From assembly GCA_902728285.1 (NCBI GenBank), contig CACVBU010001140.1:482953-546952 (forward strand): 64,000 nt of DNA. The letters run 5' to 3'. Shown here in pieces: positions 33,236 to 45,504 of this stretch. Below the pieces are notes generated by a model. That model made no database searches, was not told the origin of the DNA, and saw only the letters and a program-made list of their open reading frames with translations. Source of the DNA: Clytia hemisphaerica (Eukaryota > Cnidaria > Hydrozoa > Leptothecata > Clytiidae). Within the stretch, counting starts at the first letter, position 1. Each line of letters begins with the position of its first letter. Made by a program: the position numbers and the translations under genes.

Positions 33236-35111
33236 AATAAAGAAAAGCTTACACAAAATTGAAATAAGGGTCTATAGGTTTTATTTTTATATTCAAGCAA
33301 TCATAAAAATAAATCAGATGACAAGTTTGTTAGTTGGTAAAAACAAAAATTTAACAGAGTAAAAATTTAAGCCTTATTAAAAAGGTGTTCAGCTATAAAA
33401 AACACTGCTAACAAAGAAAAAAGACCCAAGAACAAAATTCTTCTAAAACACTACAGATGGTGTCTCAAAGAATTTACCAAACAATAGATTTAAACAATTG
33501 ATCCTTTTGTTTTAAACGATGAATTTATATGTAAAATTTTGTTGAGCATGTTGGTAATAATGTCTAGCCTAGAAATCTAAGCTAGTTTGATTCAGTCACT
33601 TGGATAAATCTGATGGTTAAGTTGTGACTGAATAATTAGCTTAGGGACAGTAAACTCGGTAGCTTATCAACTGACAACAACCACAATTCAAATTTCGCGG
33701 CGAGGGATAACGTAAACTCATATAATTTGCATAATTATTCGTCGTTGACTTAATTCGTTTCATATCAAAAATATGAAATCACACCACACACAGAACATAA
33801 TATCAAAACATTATTTAGAATTTTTTTATTTCGTTTTTTTTTTCTATCTTCTGATTGGCTCTTATTGTAAAATTAGATAAACAAACTCTCCGTCTTACAG
33901 TTTATGCGCTCCTTTTGTAAAATATACAATGAAATTCTATTGTAAAGTGTCCCGATGGAGAGTGAAGGAAAAATTTTTTTCAAAAAGTTATGTTCGTGTT
34001 TTATGGAAAAGTCAACAAGAGACAAATTCGTTTCTGGAGTGATAATTTTGTGATTTGACATAAAAGTATTTTGTATGATTTTTACAAAGCTCATCATAAA
34101 AATAACCTTCAACAAAATGGATAAAAATTACTTTAGACTAGCAGGCTAAAATACCGTATACAAAACAATGTAATCAATCCCCCGCCAAAAAAAAACATTT
34201 TCTTGAGTCTTGAATTCGTATAGCTGCCACTGAATATAAGCACCGACAGTTTTATGTTCTTCGAAAACGAAAGATGTCATTGTCTGTAAAATCGAGCATA
34301 AAGTCTCAAATTCATAAAACGACAAGAAACCACAACCAAGAACTGTCTATCATCTATCCATTACAGTATAATACAATATCATGCAATCCTATCAGAATAC
34401 AGAACTACAGCATAGGTTCTGTACAAGTACTCTCTCTTATATGATGGTCAATGTTCACAAATCACAAATCTTTACTTTATTATTTGCTATTATGGAAACA
34501 AGCAACTTTTGCTGTCTTTACGACGAATAGCATTCTGTTTTCTTCGTCAGTTCAATTCTTCCCAAAAACAAGAGAAGCACTATCAGGTCGGGATCAGGTC
34601 TTGAAAACTTTTCTGATACAGTATTCCAAATATATCTCTCGGTTCTCTCATGGTAATAGTCTCACATCATAATATAATCGAAGAAAGATCTTGCATTCAA
34701 GGAGTCCCATCCTCTTCTATTCGTTTTCTGATAAAATAATTATAAACTTCTATCGCTCACGAAAACTCCCGATTTTTTACCACGTGACCCACTCTGACCA
34801 AACAGAAGCTCACCGAATCCTGCGTTCATATTATGAACGCACCCTTTCCCTAAGCCAGTATTCAATGGCAAACTTAAAATCCGTAAATATAAAAAATCTT
34901 TAAAGCGCCGAAAACGCTATATTGCCATAAGCCGTGTGTCCTAGCCTTGTGAATACGGGCTTAGTTAACTAGGCTAAATAATGTCCTAATTCAAAAATAA
35001 AAAAGAATTAATTTTCAAGTCAGCTTAGATAATAAAAATCTCCTAAGATATTATTAAAAGTTGCCAAAATTAGCTGTTTAGGAAAAAAAGGAAGATAAAA
35101 ACAAAATTAAT
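33236..35111. other. No gene recognised
   Basis: AT-rich interval between the Helitron remains and the minus-strand gene at 35.1 kb. The frames at 33873-34115, 34451-34672 and 34691-34903 have no recognisable composition or splice borders. Confidence 0.5.
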
Positions 35112-36719
35112 TTACTTTTTGTTTTTTAAAGTGTTCTTTGCCTTCTTGAGTTTAGACCCAGCAACGCTGGATTTCAATGTTTTATCTTTGGCTGTCTTGA
35201 CTTTACTAGAAATGACCTTCTTCTTTGGAGATATCAAAGTTCTATCGACCTTTCTAGCTGTTTTTTTTTCTTGAGGCCTTTCCTCAGTGCAGGCTCTTCT
35301 TGTTCGGTCACCTCTTCTCCCAATCTCCTTTGGTCCATTTTAACTTGTTGCATCCAAACTTCGACAAAGGCGTATACTCTGACATTTATCCATTTCCCTA
35401 AAAGTTTATTGAAATATCAGATGTCATGCTGCTTTATAGCTGCTGCTTCCAAGCATTTTGGATCGCGATTTTGGCTTCAAACTTCTTTTAAAGCACTTCC
35501 TTCAAATTTTCTCCTGAGTATGTGGAAAACAAGGAAATATTTAAAATTGTCCTAGAAGTTTTTTCAATAGCAACAATAAAATCAAAAAAATGGTGGTTAA
35601 CATGGAACAAACCACCACGGTTAACCTTCTCCAACCACGCACGAGTATGTTCCTCAATCGTTTTATCTCAAAATTCGTTGTCTCCTTTACAGCCCCATGT
35701 CTCCAAAAGAGAAATTGTTGCTTTATTGTTGAGGGACAGTTTATTTTTCACATTTTTCTTCAGGGAAAATACAATATATCCAGCAACATAATAGAGAGCT
35801 TCTTCTTCGCTTTTATTTAATTCGATGTCTTCAAGACTGATGCTCTTCTCATTCTCTACTATCAGAGCAGAAATGCATTGCCTCAAGAATGAGTTCATCA
35901 CAAAATCAAACAAGGGTTGAGAATGGATAGAATTTGAGAATATTTCCAATCCATGTAAAAATTCTCCCCATTGTTTGAGTCCATCCTCATTGACACAATA
36001 ATTATAAAACTTCCTAAACGAAGCAGCAGTTTTCTTTATGATGGTTTTGGCATCTTTGACTAAATCTTCTTCAAAAATAGAAAGTAAATGATGACCATAA
36101 TTTCGAAATACAACACTGGCGTTGTCAAAATCTCCCTCCTCATTTTCTCCTGTTGTTGGTTTCAATGATAGTATTTTTGTCTTGATAGAGTGTGCTAGTT
36201 TACCAACGGAAATCCCTGGTTCAGCAAGATTGTGGTAATGATATACAATTGCTTCTTCAAACGCGTTGGACAGATATGTAATACCTCTCTGGATTAATTC
36301 TAAAAGCATAATAAAAAAAATTCAATCACAATCAGAGCAATCGAAGCATTGGTCTTCAAAGCTTACATAACTTGTTTACATTCTATCTACATTGAATTAA
36401 AAATTACAGACCAAAAAATCTGCTGTTTTGAGTTAATGAAATTTACCCACTTGCTCGTAAAAGTGAACAGAAATCACAAACATGAAACGACTGAATTATA
36501 AATAAGGACATTCAGCTGCTATTGTATGACATGCCTTGTTAACCTAACTAGTGTTATGAAAATCTCAATATTTTGAGACATCAAAGCATGTTTACAATGA
36601 GCATCCCGATTAACAAGTGAAAGTACAAAACTTACCCTTGTTTACTTGGTCATCCACATCATCATTGTTGTCCACTTCAGCAGTTGACGAACTTGTTGCT
36701 TTGACATTAGTAGAACTTA
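35112..36719 (-). pseudogene. Uncharacterised spliced gene with Lys-rich C-terminus
   Basis: Exon 36636-36719 (acceptor TTTTTTTAG, donor GTAAGT) reads TAEVDNNDDVDDQVNK and joins in phase to the exon beginning at 36299 (acceptor GCTTTTAG). That exon reads RGITYLSNAFEEAIVY, KKTAASFRKFYNYCVN and EEALYYVAGYIVFSLKK to an in-frame TGA at 35668, after which the same frame stays open for about 55 codons (TRAWLEKVNRGGLFHV). A last exon from 35397 (acceptor CTTTTAG) reads WINVRVYAFVEVWMQ and, after a shift in an A-run, a Lys/Ser-rich tail ending at 35112. The YVAGYI motif occurs in several transposon-derived proteins, but I cannot name this one. The TGA and the A-run shift suggest decay. Confidence 0.5.
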
Positions 36720-36802
36720 CTAAAAAAATTAAGATATGGTCATATTAAATTCCTTCCTTTCAACTGAATAATATGTCCTGAGTATCTGCTCCCTGCTGGT
36801 AG

Positions 36803-37000
36803 TGGGGGCGTACGAGATTTCGGTATTGCGGAAATGGGTCTATTTTTGTGCGGAATTTCGGTAATCACATCAGAACACTCCCGTATTTCGGAATTTAAAA
36901 AGACTTCAGGTCCGGAAAAATGCCTATTTTTACTGCAGAAATTCGGTCTTAATAGTTTTACTTTCGGTTTTTCGGTATCCGATTGAGTGCTTCGTAAATA
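36803..37000. repeat. GGGGGCGTACG repeat family, copy 1 (one end)
   Basis: Begins GTGGGGGCGTACGAG and is rich in TTTCGG and CCGAAATT words. It matches the right end of the complete element at 44026-44374 read in reverse. The far end is not recognisable, so it is a partial or diverged copy. Confidence 0.55.
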
Positions 37001-37463
37001 ATTTCTATCCACAAAAGACGCTTTCTGAATCAATGACTTCAAGCACGATCGCGCGCAAATATGATGGGTATAGATATGGATTACTCCACACAATCTTATT
37101 TCTTGCGCTGACCTTTTGTAATCAGCGGAAAATTGAAGATTTTTCAAAACGGACCAAAGCTTGCACAATGAATGGTATGATGCCTTGACAGCTTTGTAAG
37201 AAGGTCATTTGTCTTCTTGTTTTTTCATTTGTTAATAAGACAATTGAATGCCGTGCTGTGTTTTATAAATTTTGTTGCTCAAGTAAAGCATTGTTGAAGC
37301 TTTTAACTTTCGAGTCCAGATTGAAAATGAACAAACAAAAACATGCGTGCCTTTTCTATTCACGAAAAGAAAGGTAAGCGAATCCCGACGAATCCAAACG
37401 TTTTTTTGTTTTTTTTGAAAAAGTTCAAACTTAAAGGAAGGGTGTATTTCTACGGCAAATCAT
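37001..37463. other. No gene recognised
   Basis: AT-rich spacer between two short elements; the minus-strand frame 36740-37168 lies mostly in the repeat and has no support. Confidence 0.4.
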
Positions 37464-38510
37464 AATATGTGTCCTGCCAAGCGATTTCCATAACACCCGA
37501 TTTAAACCGGTTATCAAAAAACCGATCTTTGCACCGGTTCGCACCGGTGCCGATCGTTCGTGCAACCGGTTCAAACCGATCTATACCGGTTTCCAAAAAA
37601 TCTGAAATCTCAGTCAATCAGAATCAGAACCGGTTGCTACCGGTTTGGAAGAGAAGAGCACCGGTTTTGCAATAGATTTCGGCTGCCGGCAGTTCCAAAA
37701 TAATATACTGCGCATGCGTTTATTAAAAAAAAAGTAAACAAAGCCCCTCCATACAAATCTATTTTTTGTAAGTAGATTTTTTATGCAAGTTTAACAGGAT
37801 GGGAGTGTTTCGGTTCTCCCAGCTAAATCTTTCCACGCTTTTCTCTCTGGCATCATAAAAGAAGAAACTCCCTTATTTGCTTGCCTTTTTGCTGAAGAGA
37901 AAATCTCTTCGTTAATTGTTGCTGAGTAATTTTTCTTTCTCTCTGGTTATTACGTCATAACAAATGTTTGGTTCATTGCACTTGTTATCTTTAGTAACGG
38001 GTAAAATTCCTTTTACATTTTACAAGTCTAGACATTTATCTTCTCTTTTGAATCTCAAAGAGAGAGGAATGTAGTTGTTTAATAAAGCGTTTTGATAAAC
38101 AACTTTTGTATATTTAATTCATATTGTTCAATGTGCCCCCTGTATCACTATCGATCTTTTTAAAGACACCCCCTTCTCACAGACCCGGTGGGATTTTTTT
38201 AGCCAGTGGTGGTAAAAATAACGGACTAAAACTTTGAAACAATTTACAGTTTTTGCTACTGATTAAATCTTAAATTTATTTTGTCGGCTCCGTAAACCGG
38301 GTTGACACGGTTCCAAAACCGCTTTTCAAACCGTTTTGTACCGGTTTGTATGTAAAAATCAACAAGCTCGAGATACTCAATTTTAGAAACTTTGACATCA
38401 ATTTCTCAACCGTTTTAAACCGGTTTAAGTCGGGAAAAACCGATCTCAACCGGTGCGTTGCGAGTCAAAACCGGTGTGCTGTATGGAAATCACTTGGCAG
38501 GACACATATT
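37464..38510. mobile_element. MITE with clustered ACCGGTT motifs, 1,047 bp
   Basis: The terminal inverted repeats are 29 bp with one mismatch (37464-37492 and 38482-38510), containing TGTGTCCTGCCAAG and GATTTCCATA. Just inside each end is a cluster of ACCGGT: eight in 37500-37675 and four in 38335-38475, plus several half-matching AACCG words. Several are exactly AACCGGTT. The centre is AT-rich and non-coding. A target duplication could not be fixed because the bases around the ends (AATATG, CATATT) are themselves symmetrical. It sits just upstream of a transposase gene but need not belong to it. Confidence 0.75.
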
Positions 38511-38826
38511 TACTTACTATTCAGGTAGGCCTGTTTGGCTTTTTCTCGCAGCTATTCAAATATCACGGAAATTTTACCCGTAACAAATAGAGATTAACTG
38601 CTAAGCTAATCCAAATAGCCAGAAGGCGTCAAAATGGGGACAAAGAAGATTTCTAGTTAAATATTTTTAAAGTTTCGTTCAAAATGAGAATATATTCCTT
38701 TAGTTTTGTTTTGAGTAATAATATTAATATGAAAAGAACAAGGAAGTATTAAACTATTATGGTTTTAAGTTTGAGGCTTCAAATGTTTGAAATGATAAGC
38801 ATAATTCTCAAATTTTAGATAACAAA

Positions 38827-41800
38827 ATGCCAAATATTAATTTAAGTAAAACGACCTACGATCTATGGAAGAAAAAGAAAATTGAAGAGGGTTACAGCAA
38901 GAGAACTAAAAGTGCATTTGCACATCATCTGATGCAAAGTTTGAGTGTAACCAAATCATGTAGTAGTGGTTCTGAAACAGAAGAAGAGATCGTAGCCGAA
39001 GTTTTATCAAACACTGAATCTGATACCAAAGTAAATGTCACTGGAACTAGTCAGACTTCCATGTCTTTGGAAAATTTTGATGTTCACAACAACAAAATAT
39101 CCAGTACTGGACTTATTTTTGACGACATTGAGATCAGTGGAAACAATTTGTCAAATGAATGTAGTTTTAGTCAAGGGTAAGTGTTTTTGTGTCTTTCTTG
39201 TTATACATATATAATGTCTTTCACTTTCTTTCTATTTTGGAATGTATATATGGCACCATCTATAAAGTTAGTTAAATGAATTCAAACTGTTTCTACCTTT
39301 AGGGGGCGTACAGGGTTTGGTATTTCCAAAATCCTGAACAAATTTGCTAAAATTTCCGAAATTTCCGAAAAAAATATTTCGATACCAATTTTTTTTGGGG
39401 GAATTTTTCCTCGTTTTGACAAATATATCTTCAAATTTGATTTCTTATGTACGAATTCCAAAAAAGGGGATAATTTATAATACATATATACATAACATTT
39501 TAAGAAATTTAGCCCAATACACCTCTTCGGAAATTCCACAAAAACAATCGCGCTAAAATGGATCCGTTGAAATTGGGAGGTAAACATAAATGATAGCATT
39601 CGAGTAGCGGCGGTAAAGTAGACCTGACATGGAGTACATTTGCGTAGTACGGCCCAGCTTTAACACTACATTTGCGTCTTACGTAAATATACTACATGAA
39701 TTTTAGACCTGAAAGAACTCATTTGTTTATATGTTCCTAAAAATACACCTCATTTCAGTGAATTTGAAAAAAAAAAAACAACTTTCAAGATGCTAGCAGA
39801 AGCTATAAAGAAAGAGAAAAACGACAACTTTGGTGGTTCTTTGGTTGATTTGGAGGCTCTTTTGGCATCAATATTTTGGGTGTTTTGTAAGGCTTTTTGC
39901 CGCAATACTGCGCTTTGTTAACCTCCCAAAAAGTGTTGCGTGACAACAACGCGAAGAGGTTGAATTTCTGAAATTGTGAAGAAAAGAATCTACAATACCA
40001 AGATGCCGTACGAGAAATTCTACAGCTGCTATAAACACAATTATTTTCTGAGTTCTAGTCCCAGCTAGTCCCACACATATTAAAAATGTTTGTGATTATA
40101 AACATAACAACATTATAAAATTAAATAAGTTTTCAACATGAGTGCAAATGCTGTGTTTAACAGTCTTTAATTGATTTATTTTTTTAGTTTCGAAATCACT
40201 GCACAAGCTACAACTAGTCTCAGTTTGGATATCACACCACAAGTTGCAATTGGTCTCGATAGACCCAATGACTCTAGTATTTCTTTAAAATGCTGTTGAA
40301 AATTGTAAATGTTTCTCAATCTTTTTTTAAAAGAAATTTCACAAATTCCTCTCAACAATATCATCTGGTTTGATTAAATTCAAATAACGTGGCTTTTCAC
40401 TGTTTATTTTAGGGTTAAAATTATTATTTTTTTAAGATAGAAACTAAACATGTAAATTTTGAAACGGTTATATAAAAAAATGAGTAATGATGAACATATT
40501 TTTTATTAGCTATGATAACGATGATAATGATGAAGACGAATCAGAGGTGGATTTCAACATTTCTTTTATCAAAGATCGACTGAAAGAGGAAAAAGATCTT
40601 GAATCAACTAAACTGGAAGTTGTAGATGAAATCGATCTTAATGCTACCTAGTTTGAACTAAAGGATATGTCAATTAGTACACTGAATGATTCAATCTTTA
40701 TTGGTATATAACAGTTAAAGTTTTTTTCATATTCAAAATTATTCAGCATTGCTTGTTACAGTCTCATCAAATTTCATGTTAATCATGTTTTTATATGAAG
40801 TATTAAATAATCGAAAAAATGACTGTTGTACAATGTCATCTTTCATTTTATATGATAGAAGCCTAGATAAACTCTTCTAGGTTTTTTTTTTCATTTTCAG
40901 AATCACCATTGGCAGGAAATTTGGCAAACTGCAAAAAGAAACTTTTATCCCATTACGATCAACTCTGTTCAATCCAAACACCAGAATCTGAACTTGTGGA
41001 CCGAGAACGAGTCATAGTTTCCCTGGAAAAGTTGATAGAATTAAAAGGAGACAAATGGAACACCTGTAAAGCCGAGCGTCAATTCCAATAGCGTCAGCGT
41101 GGTGCTGTGAAGACACTAAGGACTGGTCACATCGGTCGATGGAGCTCCTCGGAGGTGATGGCAATGAGACATACATCCCCTATCTATTTGAATAACATTA
41201 TTGTTTCTAGTGCTGTTGTTTGCACAGGAAATAACTGGCTTAAATTCAATCATTTATGCAAGGCATTGAATCTCGCCTACCCATCAAAATCATACTTCTT
41301 TAAAAACCAGAGTCTTTTTGTCTCTGCTGAAACTAGAAGTTTATGGGACGACCTCATCACCGAATCAAAGAAGATCCTGGCATTGTATAGTGACATTAGA
41401 TTAAGTGGTGATGGCAGGAGTGACTCCCCTGGACATAGTGCTCAATTCTGCACCTATGTATTGATGGAACAATTCCTCATGTGGTTACTGCATAAGTTGA
41501 AAGGACAGTTTGATATAACAGAGTTCACAACTGATGCATCGACAACTGATGCATCGACAACTGTGATCAAAGCTCTCAAAGAACTGCAGAAATCAGATCC
41601 TAAATCATTCAGTAAATTGTTTCACTCGCTTGATGTGTGGCATAAATCCAAATCAATCAGGAAAGCACTATCAAAAATTGTTAAAACTAAAGAAAATGAA
41701 GAAGTGATTCAGTGGATTGAACCAATTGTCAACCACTTCTGGTTTTGTGCTCAGCAATGCAATGGAAATTTGGAAAAGCTAAAGGTATTATTTTAACTTT

Positions 41801-42946
41801 CAACTAATAGTCCTTCTTTATGAAAATTATTATGATGATATTTGGATAGAGAAGTGTGGCTTGAGTGCAGTATTTTGCTTATTTGAAATAACCAAAGCCT
41901 TAAAGCACAGACGTAAAAACATTCTTGTTCACCCCTTTTATTTTTTATTACACTTCACCACATAGCATTACACATTCCAATTTTCAAGTTCTTTTGATCA
42001 ACTGAATTTTTTGTAGCTAATATGAGCAAATCTTTCGAAAAATGAGTCTAAGGACAAAATCACAATCATGTTCACTGCTTTGTTCAAAATTGCATTGTTT
42101 TTCCAGAACGATTTGCTGATAGTGACTTTCCCGCCTATTTCCTGATTTCCTATACTTGGTTGGATTTACCTGTGCATCATGTCTGCGGTGAACACGAATG
42201 GGCAGGAGGAAAGTGCTTGCATGGAGAACTCGATGAAGCCGACAAGACTCCGCTTTCAAAAGGTTCAAAAGGCATGGAAGCTCTGAGAGGCGTGCTTCTA
42301 GACAAGAAACTCATGGATTGTATGAAGTTTTATACTAGATTTTGGTTAGTAATTTTACTTGAATCAATTTTTCTGTTCTGTTTCTGTTTGATTTGTTTGA
42401 TCTTTCAAAAAAAAATTCAATTTTTTTATAACAAAGCAAGTGATTTAATCCCACACATTCCACTGGATACTTCACATTATCTAGCAATTTTTAGTACCCA
42501 AACACCCATACTCATCGATGTTGTTATCTTTTTCCTCATTTTTAGACACAACGGGGATTTGGAAAGCTTCAATGCAATGCTTTTGAGGGAATGCGCCAAA
42601 ACGTATGTCTTTTGAGTTCAACTATTACACTGACCGCATGTACTTAGCCGCGATGGACCACAATATTCATGTATTTCGAAACAGATTGAAGACAAAAGCA
42701 GGAAAGCAATATTACAGAAAGAAATACAACAAGAGATCCAGAAATTTCTCAGCACAGCCACTGAAACAACCAAAATGTTATCCTCACCTCCGAGTTCTAC
42801 TATCCAAAATAGTAAAAAGAAGAATTGATCACAAGGAAGCTATTTCTCGAACCCCCACTCCAGCACGTCCTAATGATCCGAAGTTGATCTCGCCAACATT
42901 TTCTCGCGAACTGATGACTTGTTTGCGAAGAAAATTTCAAGATTGA
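38827..42946 (+). pseudogene. Multi-exon DDE-type transposase gene
   Basis: Exons: 38827-39176 (ATG; LSKTTYDLWKKKKIEEGY; donor GTAAGT), 39759-39886 (in phase; KMLAEAIKKEKNDNFG), 40510-40703 (acidic, in-frame TAG at about 40648), 40901-41784 (in phase; in-frame TAG at 41089), about 42107-42344 and 42546-42946. A further candidate exon near 40190 does not fit by phase. The catalytic part reads GRWSSSEVMAMRHTSP, SGDGRSDSPGHSAQ with a likely first Asp, EFTTDAST, HSLDVWHKSKSIRKAL, then HHVCGEHEWAGGKC and NGDLESFNAML. I associate this signature with a DDE transposase family common in cnidarians and fish; the superfamily (possibly Kolobok-like) is uncertain. A 15-bp tandem duplication inserts five residues at TTDAS. 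A frameshift near 42605 precedes the C-terminus. Confidence 0.65.
39302..39478. repeat. GGGGGCGTACG repeat family, copy 2 (left half)
   Basis: Starts GGGGGCGTACAGGG and follows the left half of the element at 44026-44374: CCAAAATTTCCGAAA-like words, then TTTTTCCTCGTTTTGA and TTTGATTTCTTATGTA. It lies in the first intron of the transposase gene. The right half is missing. Confidence 0.6.
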
Positions 42947-44025
42947 AAAAAGAACATTAACTTTAATTTTTTCTTACCATTATAAAGAATTCTTTCTTTT
43001 TAGAACCCTTTTTGAATGACTTGTCTATATATTGGTATCAAGCACTTATTTTCTAACCTCCTCGAACTGCTGACTTGATAGCAATCGGAACTTTCAGAAT
43101 AATAATTTTTTGATTTTAAATTTTTTACTACACAACTCGAAGACTTTTTTGAAGTAATATTTCGATACTTCAAGCATCATTATTTAGTTTTCTAAAAGAT
43201 CAAGAAGGTGGAAATTTTATCGTAGAGAGTATTGTAAAACATCTATATAAAACAAACTTTTCTGAGATCGATCTTAGAATTTTTATTATGCTATATTTGT
43301 CGAATTTTTATCGTGTATATCATTACCATCAACCTAAGATAAAAAATGTGTGCATTGTCCTGTTTGTTCTTAAAAGCAGTTGCAGTCCCTTAAAACTCTT
43401 TGAAGAAATTTGGGGCAGGAATATCCTTTTCCATGCCGAAAGATACTAAATACTCTTAGGTGCCAAGTAAATGATTTTAGCCTATATTTACCCTATCTCT
43501 AGGTTTTCAGAAGTAAAATTTCCAACCCCCCGGATTTTGCTGGAAAGGTAACCCTTAGAGAGACTTTTTGAAAAATTGTCTTCGATTTTTACCCTTAGAG
43601 AGACTTTTACTAAATAAATTTCTAGGGTCTAGTTCTAATTTTTGTCAATTAAAAAAAACCGATATTACCGGGTGTGGAATAAGCGGGGTGGTTGGAAAAA
43701 ATCTCAAAACTTAATAAGCGGGGGTTTGAATAGAAATGTCCTGGGTTGAAAAAGAGGCTAATACAGAAGAAAAAGGGTAAAAAAGGAAATCCTCAAAAAC
43801 ATTTCCCCCAAAATTAATAAACCCCCCGCTTCACTTCCTCCGGATCAACATGCCATGACACTCCTGAATTTTGAAAGAAATTGTGCCTAGTAGTATTACA
43901 GATATCTGGAGAGCCAGTACTTTTTATAAAATACCCAGAATAATTTCTTGCAAAAATTAACCTTATGGCGAGCCTCATTTGACAAAAGGTTGAAACTTCC
44001 CAAGTAACACACGCATGTGTAAAAA
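42947..44025. other. No gene recognised; short direct repeat
   Basis: Non-coding. ACCCTTAGAGAGACTTTT occurs twice, about 40 bp apart (near 43550 and 43591). The stretch 43664-43850 is locally C/G-rich but holds no frame. Confidence 0.45.
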
Positions 44026-44374
44026 GGGGGGCGTACGGGGTTTGTGATTTCCGAAATACCGAATAATTTTGCCAAAATTTCCGAAACTCCGTAAAAAAAT
44101 ACTTTCATTTCCGATACCGATCTTTTATTATATTTTATTTTATTATTAAATATTCGGTATTTTCCTCGTTTTGATTAATTTTTCATCAATTTTGATTTTT
44201 CATGTATGAATTCCGAGAAACGAGGATAGAAACTTTTTCATACCGAAATTTTCATGGATTTCCAATACCGAAACAATTTGAGAATTCCAAAATACCGAAG
44301 GAATTTTGCCTGAATTCCGAAATTCCGAAGTAGAACGGGTCTATTTCCGCAATTCCGAAAAACAGTACGCCCCC
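44026..44374. mobile_element. Short TIR element, GGGGGCGTACG family, complete copy
   Basis: Begins GGGGGGCGTACGGG and ends AGTACGCCCCC, so the outer bases are inverted repeats. The interior is a loose palindrome made of ATTTCCGAAAT-like words on the left and AATTCCGAAA on the right. At 349 bp with no ORF it is a MITE. Two partial relatives lie at 36803-37000 and 39302-39478. Confidence 0.65.
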
Positions 44375-45003
44375 ACTAAAAAATGATGTTCATTAAAACG
44401 TATTGACTAATTTGTCATGATTTATTCACCAATTTATTATGATTATGAACACTGTTAGAATCCTTCAGATTGCCCTTTTTTTTATTCTATTTAAAATTCA
44501 AAAGTTAAAAATGTACGATAACCATTTTCGCCCTCTTCTTGGGAAAAAGTCTCCTAAAATCTAATAAGCGAAAATGAATTCGAAATATGCGTGTTTCACT
44601 GTAACTTGATTTGTTTACGTTTTGTAAATAAGGAAATCAAGACAAGTATAAATTTAAAATAAAATCTCTAGCACATACAATTATTTACAAGGTAAAAACC
44701 ATTCCTACCAAGAGTACCAATATATTCAAAATCGTAGGTGGAAAAATTGTTCAGCTAAGAATCAATGTTTTTGTCATAAATCCCAGTGCAGTATACATTA
44801 AATTATTGTTAAGATGGCGATAACTGAAAATAAAATTGTTAATATTTCAAGAGAATAAGTACCACACGAGCTCTGAAAATTAAGCTTTTGAGGGTTCAAA
44901 CATTCGCTCTATAAATTTTACTGAAATTATATACTGCTTAAAAATCAAAACTAAAGAAATTTTAAGAGGTTAAAACCTATAAAAATAAAGTTCTTCTAAA
45001 AAG
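44375..45003. other. No gene recognised
   Basis: AT-rich spacer downstream of the P2X7-like fragment's stop codon. No repeat or RNA gene seen. Confidence 0.4.
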
Positions 45004-45504
45004 TTAATTGGGTCTAAAACCCATGTAGTGGCCACTTTCACTTGGAAATGCTTCTCTCACTTTCTTCACACAGCATGATGGGACAACCCTTCTGTCTCCC
45101 TTTGAAAGTTTTCCGTATTTCCACAATATAAACTGTCTATAAGCAGGCTTCCTCAGTTCATTCATTTCAAAATTCTACTCGTCTGCTCTCACATCAGCCC
45201 GGGCTTTAATGTTCATACTAAGGTTGTCCTTGTCTGTACAATACTTTTTAAAGAGTTGGTACTTGGTGACACAGTTTTTCCTTTTGCAGCATTTTGATTC
45301 TATCAGGGTTGGCATCAAAACACAATTACCACATACGCACCAGGGAACAGCAGCTGCTGCTGATGGCTCTGGGTCATCAGGATCGTTGGCATGATTGACT
45401 TCATGCAAAGCATCTTGGATGTTTTTCAGGGTTCCAAGACCTTGATTATTGGTTGTTTTGATGATTGTAATCAGGTCTTCTCTTGTTAATTTTTCAAGAA
45501 AGTC
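45004..45504 (-). pseudogene. P2X7-receptor-type intracellular cysteine domain
   Basis: After an acceptor GTTTATCAG the minus strand reads REDLITIIKTTNNQ, then PWCVCGNCVLMPTLIE, SKCCKRKNC, then an in-frame TAG at about 45177, then RKPAYRQFILWKYGKL, DRRVVPSCCVKKVRE and FPSESGHYMGF to a TAA at 45004. The order W-C-x-CG-x-C-x-MPT, CC, A-YRQFI-W, R-R-V-P-CCV is the zinc-binding cytoplasmic ballast domain of P2X7. There is no channel part, and invertebrates have many stand-alone proteins with this domain. Its role there is unknown. The single TAG in otherwise good sequence suggests a young pseudogene. A further exon may lie at about 45650-45759. Confidence 0.7.

Noticed and set aside
43896-44108. 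Minus-strand ORF overlapping the GGGGGCGTACG element
   Set aside because: Its second half lies in the MITE terminal sequence and repeats the same ISEI/PVRP words seen at the other MITE copy; it is not a gene.
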